A stretch of DNA of 8,712 bases, taken from assembly GCA_027346205.1 (NCBI GenBank), contig DAIESR010000494.1, forward strand, positions 1 to 8,712. Reading direction: 5' to 3'. Made by a program: the position numbers and the translations under genes. Positions 4,311 to 8,712 of the stretch are shown piece after piece. The notes below the pieces were generated by a model that saw only the letters and a program-made list of their open reading frames with translations, was not told the origin of the DNA and made no database searches. This DNA is from Beijerinckiaceae bacterium. GTDB taxonomy: Bacteria > Pseudomonadota > Alphaproteobacteria > Rhizobiales > Beijerinckiaceae. Numbering within the stretch: position 1 is the first letter of the stretch; each line of letters starts with the position of its first letter.

Positions 4311-7293
4311 CGACTTCAGCGCCTTCTTTCAGGAAGTTCACGGCTACCCGCCGTTTCCGTGGCAGAAGCGGCTGCTTGCGCAGGTGGCGACGAAAGGCGA
4401 GTGGCCCCACACGCTGGATCTGCCGACCGGATCGGGCAAGACGGCGGCGATCGATATCGCTCTGTTTCATCTGGCGCTGGAAGCCGATCGCTTCGCGGAG
4501 CGGCGCGCCCCCGTCCGCATCGCCTTCGTCGTGGACCGCCGGTTGGTGGTGGATGATGCCTTTGAACGGGCGCGCATGCTTGAAGCGGCGCTTGCCGAGC
4601 CGGCCGGCGATGTGACCGCGCGTGTGGCCGAGCGTCTCAAGGTGCTTTCCGGCGATGGGCCGCCGCTCATCGCGCGGCGCCTGCGCGGCGGCATCCCACG
4701 CGAGGACGATTGGGCGCGCACGCCCTCGCAACCGACGGTGTTGTGCTCCACCGTCGATCAGGTCGGCTCGCGTCTCCTGTTTCGTGGCTATGGCGTTTCC
4801 GATTCCATGAAGCCTGTCCATGCCGGCCTGATCGGCTCCGATTGTCTTATTCTGCTCGACGAGGCACATCTCGCCGAGCCGTTCAGGCAGACGCTAGACT
4901 GGGTTGAACGCTACCGCGGAGAGAAATGGCGTAAGGAAAAAGGTGTCGCGCCTTGGGGTTTTGCGCGTCTTTCCGCCACGCCTGGAGAAAAGTCGGAAGA
5001 TGTCTTTTCGCTCGACGACGACGACAGGGCAAACCCGATTCTGAGGCAGCGGCTGGAAGCCGAAAAGCCTGCGCTGCTCGTTGCGCCCGCCAAATCAAGA
5101 AAGGAGACGGAGGAGGCGACCGAAATCGATGATGCGGATGACGGGAGCGGTAGCAGTGCGAAAGACCCTGCGCGCCGCGCGCCGGTTGTTGTCAATCAGA
5201 TCAAAGAGGGACTCAAGCACTTCAAAGACAGCCAAAATGGCGTTCAGCGACCGGCGATAGGTGTGGTCGTCAACCGTGTTGCCAGGGCGCGGGAGGTTTT
5301 TGCGCAACTCAGGAAGCAGTTTCCGGAAAAGCCGGAGGACGGTGCTGCAGAAGAGCCAATTCCTGAAGTCGTTCTGATGATCGGACCAGCAAGGCCGGTG
5401 GACCGGGACGATCTCGTTGAAAAGCTGAAGCCGATCCGCACCAGCGAATCGCGTGAGCGCGAACGGCCGCTCGTTCTCGTTGCGACCCAATGTATCGAGG
5501 CCGGCGTGGATATCGATCTCGACGCGCTCATCACTGAGGCTGCCCCGGTCGACTCCCTGCGGCAGCGTTTCGGCCGGCTCAACCGCGCTGGCCGCGACAT
5601 CAAGCCCTATGCGGCAATCATCGCGGACAGAACCGATATTTCGGCGCGGGCGGACGATCCCGTCTATGGCAAGGCGATCAAGCCGGCCTGGGAATATCTT
5701 GCCGGCATCGCGAAAAAAGAAAATGGCGCATTATCTGTCGATTTCGGTATTGACAAGATGGACGCGCTGACGCCGCCAGATCATCTGGCGCTGACGGAAA
5801 AACCGGACGCGCCCGTTCTTCTCCCCGCCCATCTCGATCTCCTGAGCCAGACCGCGCCGATCCCGGCAGCCGAACCGGATGTGGCGCTGTATCTGCATGG
5901 TCCGGCTCGCCAGCCGGATTCGATCACAATCGTTTGGCGGGCGGACATCGACCCCGCTTCGGACGATCAGGATTTGATCCGCCTGCTGACGGTTGTTCCG
6001 CCGCGCTCGCGCGAAGCGATCGAACTGCCGATCTGGACAGTAAGGCACTGGCTTGACGGGCGCCGCAAATCGGCTGCCGATGTCGCGGACGTTCCGACTC
6101 AAGGGCCAGATGACGATGAAGGGCGCGAGAGAAGGCGCGTCTTCCGCTGGAGAGGAGAGGACGAGCGTTCGCAATGGATAGACCCTTTCGCGCTTAGGCC
6201 CGGCGATACCATCATCGTTCCGGCAACCTATGGAGGCGTGGACACCTTCGGCTGGAATCCCGAGTCTTTGGTGCCCGCTGAGGATGTGGCGCAGAAAGCA
6301 GCCGAACCCTTCGCACAAAAGAAGTTTGCCGTACGCGTCGCGCTGGGGTTGTCCGGGCAACATGTGAGCGACGAGATGCTCGCTGGAATGCTGGCCGAAT
6401 TGCAGGGGGAAAATGCGGAGACGGTCAGGCAAGCCCTGCTTGAACTCAAGCTGCCTGTGGAGATCAGGAAAGCACTTGAGCAGCTCGAAGACGCCAAAGG
6501 CAAGCGGGGAAAGCCCAGCGTCGTCGTGGATTTCGATCTCTATGGAGAAAATGAGAAGGGCGAGCCCCGTGGGCTGGTATTCTTAGCGCCTTTCGGGGTT
6601 AAAATCCGTGAAGAGCGGAAGATCACCAATGGCGATGAAGACGGGCGTCCCAATTCCACCGAAGACGATTCGGCCGGATCGATCTTCGATTTCCCGCTTT
6701 CGTTGGATCAGCACAGCCGCGATGTCGAATGCAAAGCCGAAGACCTTGCGAAACGCGCAGGTCTGCCGGCCGGACTCGTCACGGATCTGAAACTTGCAGG
6801 TCTCCTTCACGACCAAGGAAAGTGCGATCCACGCTTCCAGGCCTGGCTGCATTTCAGCGATCCACTGGGCTTCGACGACGAAGACGAGAAGAACATTCTC
6901 GCCAAATCCGGCCGTGTGCTGCCGCCCGTGGCGCGGGAAAAAGCGGGGTTGCCTGATCGCTGGCGGCACGAGGCGCTGTCGGTCAGGCTTGCATGCGCGC
7001 ATGCGGGCTTGGCGCAGGCCGGTGATCCCGATCTCGTCCTCTGGCTCGTCGGCTCTCACCACGGTTATGGACGTCCTTTCTTTCCGCATCGAGATCCCGA
7101 AGAAAGGGCGCCGGACGTTGGGCCGCAGTCTCTCGCCTTCGACTGGAATGGCCTCGATTGGTCCTCGCTTTTCGCACGGCTCAAGGCTCGTTACGGCGTG
7201 TGGGAACTAGCGCGCATGGAGGCGATCCTCCGCCTTGCCGACCATCGTGCTTCCGAAGAAGCTCGGACCCGTGCCGAGGAGGAGGGCGAATGA
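4297..7293 (+). CDS. cas3: Type I-G CRISPR helicase-nuclease Cas3 with C-terminal HD domain
   Basis: A 998-aa interference effector that unwinds and degrades target DNA after recruitment by the crRNA complex. Superfamily 2 helicase motifs in order: Walker A PTGSGKT (43-49), DEAH box (188-191), SAT (226-228), ATQCIEAGVDID (396-407, motif V) and QRFGRLNRAGR (423-433, motif VI). An acidic linker separates the two RecA-like lobes near residues 270-290. A conserved-looking middle block with YLHGP and VWRAD follows near 530-555. The HD nuclease is at the C-terminus, unlike most Cas3 proteins: H806, H838-D839 (LLHDQGK), H891 (RHEAL), H921-H922 (GSHHGYG) and D982 (LADHRAS) are the expected metal ligands, so it looks intact. 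ATG at 4297 is preferred to GTG at 4285 because GAGGG lies 5 nt upstream of it. It overlaps csb2 by 14 nt and the next gene by ATGA. Confidence 0.97.
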   Translation: MLAADDFSAFFQEVHGYPPFPWQKRLLAQVATKGEWPHTLDLPTGSGKTAAIDIALFHLALEADRFAERRAPVRIAFVVDRRLVVDDAFERARMLEAALAEPAGDVTARVAERLKVLSGDGPPLIARRLRGGIPREDDWARTPSQPTVLCSTVDQVGSRLLFRGYGVSDSMKPVHAGLIGSDCLILLDEAHLAEPFRQTLDWVERYRGEKWRKEKGVAPWGFARLSATPGEKSEDVFSLDDDDRANPILRQRLEAEKPALLVAPAKSRKETEEATEIDDADDGSGSSAKDPARRAPVVVNQIKEGLKHFKDSQNGVQRPAIGVVVNRVARAREVFAQLRKQFPEKPEDGAAEEPIPEVVLMIGPARPVDRDDLVEKLKPIRTSESRERERPLVLVATQCIEAGVDIDLDALITEAAPVDSLRQRFGRLNRAGRDIKPYAAIIADRTDISARADDPVYGKAIKPAWEYLAGIAKKENGALSVDFGIDKMDALTPPDHLALTEKPDAPVLLPAHLDLLSQTAPIPAAEPDVALYLHGPARQPDSITIVWRADIDPASDDQDLIRLLTVVPPRSREAIELPIWTVRHWLDGRRKSAADVADVPTQGPDDDEGRERRRVFRWRGEDERSQWIDPFALRPGDTIIVPATYGGVDTFGWNPESLVPAEDVAQKAAEPFAQKKFAVRVALGLSGQHVSDEMLAGMLAELQGENAETVRQALLELKLPVEIRKALEQLEDAKGKRGKPSVVVDFDLYGENEKGEPRGLVFLAPFGVKIREERKITNGDEDGRPNSTEDDSAGSIFDFPLSLDQHSRDVECKAEDLAKRAGLPAGLVTDLKLAGLLHDQGKCDPRFQAWLHFSDPLGFDDEDEKNILAKSGRVLPPVAREKAGLPDRWRHEALSVRLACAHAGLAQAGDPDLVLWLVGSHHGYGRPFFPHRDPEERAPDVGPQSLAFDWNGLDWSSLFARLKARYGVWELARMEAILRLADHRASEEARTRAEEEGE

Positions 7294-8264
7294 CCGCCGC
7301 GAAATCGCATCGCCTCGACGGGTTGGAGCCGGACAACCTGCTCGCCTTTCTCGCGCTGCTGGGACTTTTGCGGGCTTTGGAAACCGCGGACGACACACTG
7401 TATCCGCGTGCCGCCTGGGACATCGACTGGCCGCCGCTTAGGCCGCGGCTGGTTCTCGCGCGGGAAGTCACCGCTGAGCAAATCTCAGGAGTCGCCGCCG
7501 AGGGGATCGAGACGGTCGCGGCAGGTTATGAATTCGATGACCGCAAAGACTTGAACTACTCGCGGAAGGAGTGTCGCGAGCTGCTGACGCGGGAGGCGAC
7601 GGCGTCTTGTGCGGATCGTCGCGAGCGCATCGACCTCCTGGCGGGTTTGATGAGCGACTCGGCCATCAAGGATGACAAAACAGAACCGGTGGACCCGACG
7701 CCGTTGTGCCTCCTCTTCGGCCAGGGTCATCAGCATTTCCTTGAACGGCTCGCCGGCGTGCCGCGCGAAGCAGCACCGCCGCCTCGCGGAAAAGGAAGAA
7801 GCGCTGTTAGGTTGTCCGCATCCCAGTGCCTGGCCGAGGCGCTGTTCCAGCCTTGGCGCCGCGACGATCCGACTTTTTCTTTCCGCTGGGACCCGGCGGA
7901 AGATGTCCGTTATTCCCTGATGGCCGGCGATCCGACTGATGCCGCCTACAAGGCGCATACGCAGCATGGCGCCAATCGTCTTGCGGCCGTCGGACTAGCC
8001 GCACTCACTCTCGTTCCCGAGATGCGGGCGGGACGCGTCCGCCCCACCGTCATCGGCGGCATGTCCGGGGTAGACGGCTTTTCCTTTGCTTTTCCGATCT
8101 GGCGTGATGCGGCGACGCTGACTGCCATCCGTGCTTTGCTTTCCCATCCGAACTTGCGCAAACCCGAAGGGCTCAAACATCTGGGAGTCGACCATGTTGT
8201 CGTCGCGCAGCGCATATCGGTCGGAAAGTTCATGAACTTCGCGCGCGCACGGCCGCTCTCTTAG
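7290..8264 (+). CDS. Type I-G Cas8-like / 'Cas3-extension' family protein, candidate large subunit
   Basis: A 324-aa protein starting at the ATG that overlaps the cas3 stop (ATGA), with a strong GAGGAGGG ribosome site (7277-7284). The frame is open back to 7158 inside cas3, but nothing supports an earlier start. The N-terminal LDGLEPDNLLAFLALLGLLRAL segment (9-30) resembles the opening of Cas8-like large subunits of this subtype (Csb3/Csx17 type) and of the family often annotated as 'type I-G Cas3-extension'. Further blocks are RWDPAEDVRY (199-208) and THxGANRLAAVGL-like residues (224-236), then a mixed C-terminal half. No zinc-binding cysteine pairs, nuclease motif or membrane segment is visible. 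Position between cas3 and cas4-cas1 suggests a role in target recognition or Cas3 recruitment, which is inference. It is much shorter than the Csx17-type large subunits I know. The gene is certain; its precise family is less so. Confidence 0.85.
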   Translation: MTAAKSHRLDGLEPDNLLAFLALLGLLRALETADDTLYPRAAWDIDWPPLRPRLVLAREVTAEQISGVAAEGIETVAAGYEFDDRKDLNYSRKECRELLTREATASCADRRERIDLLAGLMSDSAIKDDKTEPVDPTPLCLLFGQGHQHFLERLAGVPREAAPPPRGKGRSAVRLSASQCLAEALFQPWRRDDPTFSFRWDPAEDVRYSLMAGDPTDAAYKAHTQHGANRLAAVGLAALTLVPEMRAGRVRPTVIGGMSGVDGFSFAFPIWRDAATLTAIRALLSHPNLRKPEGLKHLGVDHVVVAQRISVGKFMNFARARPLS

Positions 8265-8266
8265 AT

Positions 8267-8270
8267 GGAG
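8267..8270 (+). promoter_or_regulatory. Ribosome-binding site fixing the cas4-cas1 start
   Basis: GGAG lies 7 nt upstream of the ATG at 8278. It overlaps another ATG at 8265 that opens a different frame with no Cas4 similarity, so the site resolves the choice in favour of 8278. Confidence 0.6.
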
Positions 8271-8277
8271 CACAGCG

Positions 8278-8712
8278 ATGCCGACCGACACTCAGCTCGA
8301 ATTCCACCTTCCCGCGCCGCCAATAAGCGGCGACACGCCGCTCATTCCGGCGCGGATGGTGAACGAGTTCGTCTATTGCCCGCGTCTGGCTTATCTCATG
8401 TGGACACAGGGCGAATGGTCGGAGACTGGTGATACCGTCGAGGGCAAGCGCGTTCACGCCCGCGTCGACAAGCCCAGCGCACCGCTTCCGGCGCCGCAGG
8501 CGCTGGAGACTGGTGATGCGCTGGCAAGCGAAAAGGTCGTCAGCCGGTCGCTGACGCTCTCCTCCACCAATTTGGGGGTCATCGCCAAGCTCGACATTGC
8601 CGAGGCGGAGGATGGCGTCGTGACCCCCGTTGATTACAAACGGGGCAAGCGTCCGCATATCGCGCAGGGTGTCTACGAGCCGGAGCGCATCCAGATATGC
8701 CTTCAGGCTCTG
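8278..8712 (+). CDS. cas4-cas1: Cas4 domain of a probable Cas4-Cas1 fusion (3' end outside window)
   Basis: The first 145 codons of a spacer-acquisition protein; the frame is still open at the window edge. Cas4 is a RecB-type nuclease with an iron-sulphur cluster that helps trim prespacers and select PAMs. Visible motifs: NEFVYCPRLAYL (29-40) with the first cluster cysteine C34; H60, the motif I histidine; D106 in IAKLDIAE (motif II); VDYKRGK with D119 and K121 (motif III); and YEPERIQICLQAL with Q139/Q143. The N-terminal form and the PVDYKRGKRPH segment match the Cas4-Cas1 fusions that are typical of type I-G, but the Cas1 half is beyond the edge, so the fusion is inferred. It follows the 324-aa gene after 13 nt and belongs to the same operon. 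Confidence 0.93.
   Translation, partial: MPTDTQLEFHLPAPPISGDTPLIPARMVNEFVYCPRLAYLMWTQGEWSETGDTVEGKRVHARVDKPSAPLPAPQALETGDALASEKVVSRSLTLSSTNLGVIAKLDIAEAEDGVVTPVDYKRGKRPHIAQGVYEPERIQICLQAL

Noticed and set aside
5731..6432. 233-codon open frame on the - strand inside cas3
   Set aside because: Antisense to the middle of Cas3, with no motif or family similarity; it follows from GC-rich third positions in cas3.
7158..7289. N-terminal extension of the 324-aa protein into cas3
   Set aside because: The extension runs in another frame through the conserved cas3 C-terminus, and the ATG at 7290 has a strong GAGGAGGG site.

Overview
The window carries the front part of a type I-G (formerly I-U, 'Dpsyc'/GSU005x) CRISPR-Cas operon on the + strand. 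Directly upstream, and divergently transcribed, is a DUF1778-GNAT (TacA-TacT-like) toxin-antitoxin pair on the - strand. High GC content, GC-rich third codon positions and the protein styles suggest an alphaproteobacterium, perhaps a methylotroph- or rhizobium-like member of Hyphomicrobiales. This is inference from style only; no taxonomic marker is present.

Layout. Positions 1-644 are visibly less GC-rich than the rest. They hold no gene I can firmly support, only a weak 162-codon ORF (49-537, -) and several short perfect repeats and hairpins. Positions 645-1157 (-) encode a GNAT toxin starting with GTG, and 1158-1457 (-) its ribbon-helix-helix antitoxin; antitoxin stop and toxin start abut exactly. 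The gap 1458-1573 separates antitoxin and cas operon. It contains a good sigma70-like promoter facing right (TTGAGT-17-TATTAT), a weaker one facing left, and an inverted repeat CTATTA-8-TAATAG lying on the -10 elements of both.

The cas operon runs from 1574 past the right edge with almost no spacing. csb1 (Cas7, 413 aa) overlaps csb2 (Cas5-Cas6 fusion, 503 aa) by 17 nt. csb2 overlaps cas3 (998 aa, helicase then C-terminal HD nuclease) by 14 nt. cas3 overlaps a 324-aa Cas8-like/'Cas3-extension' candidate by ATGA. After a 13-nt gap comes a Cas4 domain (8278 to the edge), expected to be the N-terminal half of a Cas4-Cas1 fusion. The rest of that gene, cas2 and the CRISPR array are not in the window.

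How they work together (family knowledge plus inference): Csb2 processes pre-crRNA and caps the 5' side of the crRNA, Csb1 forms the backbone, the 324-aa protein is the best candidate for the large-subunit/target-recognition or Cas3-recruiting role, Cas3 shreds the target, and Cas4-Cas1 acquires spacers. The most interesting point is the shared regulatory region. If the antitoxin binds the inverted repeat, it would control its own operon and the CRISPR operon together, tying a growth-arrest toxin to CRISPR-Cas expression.
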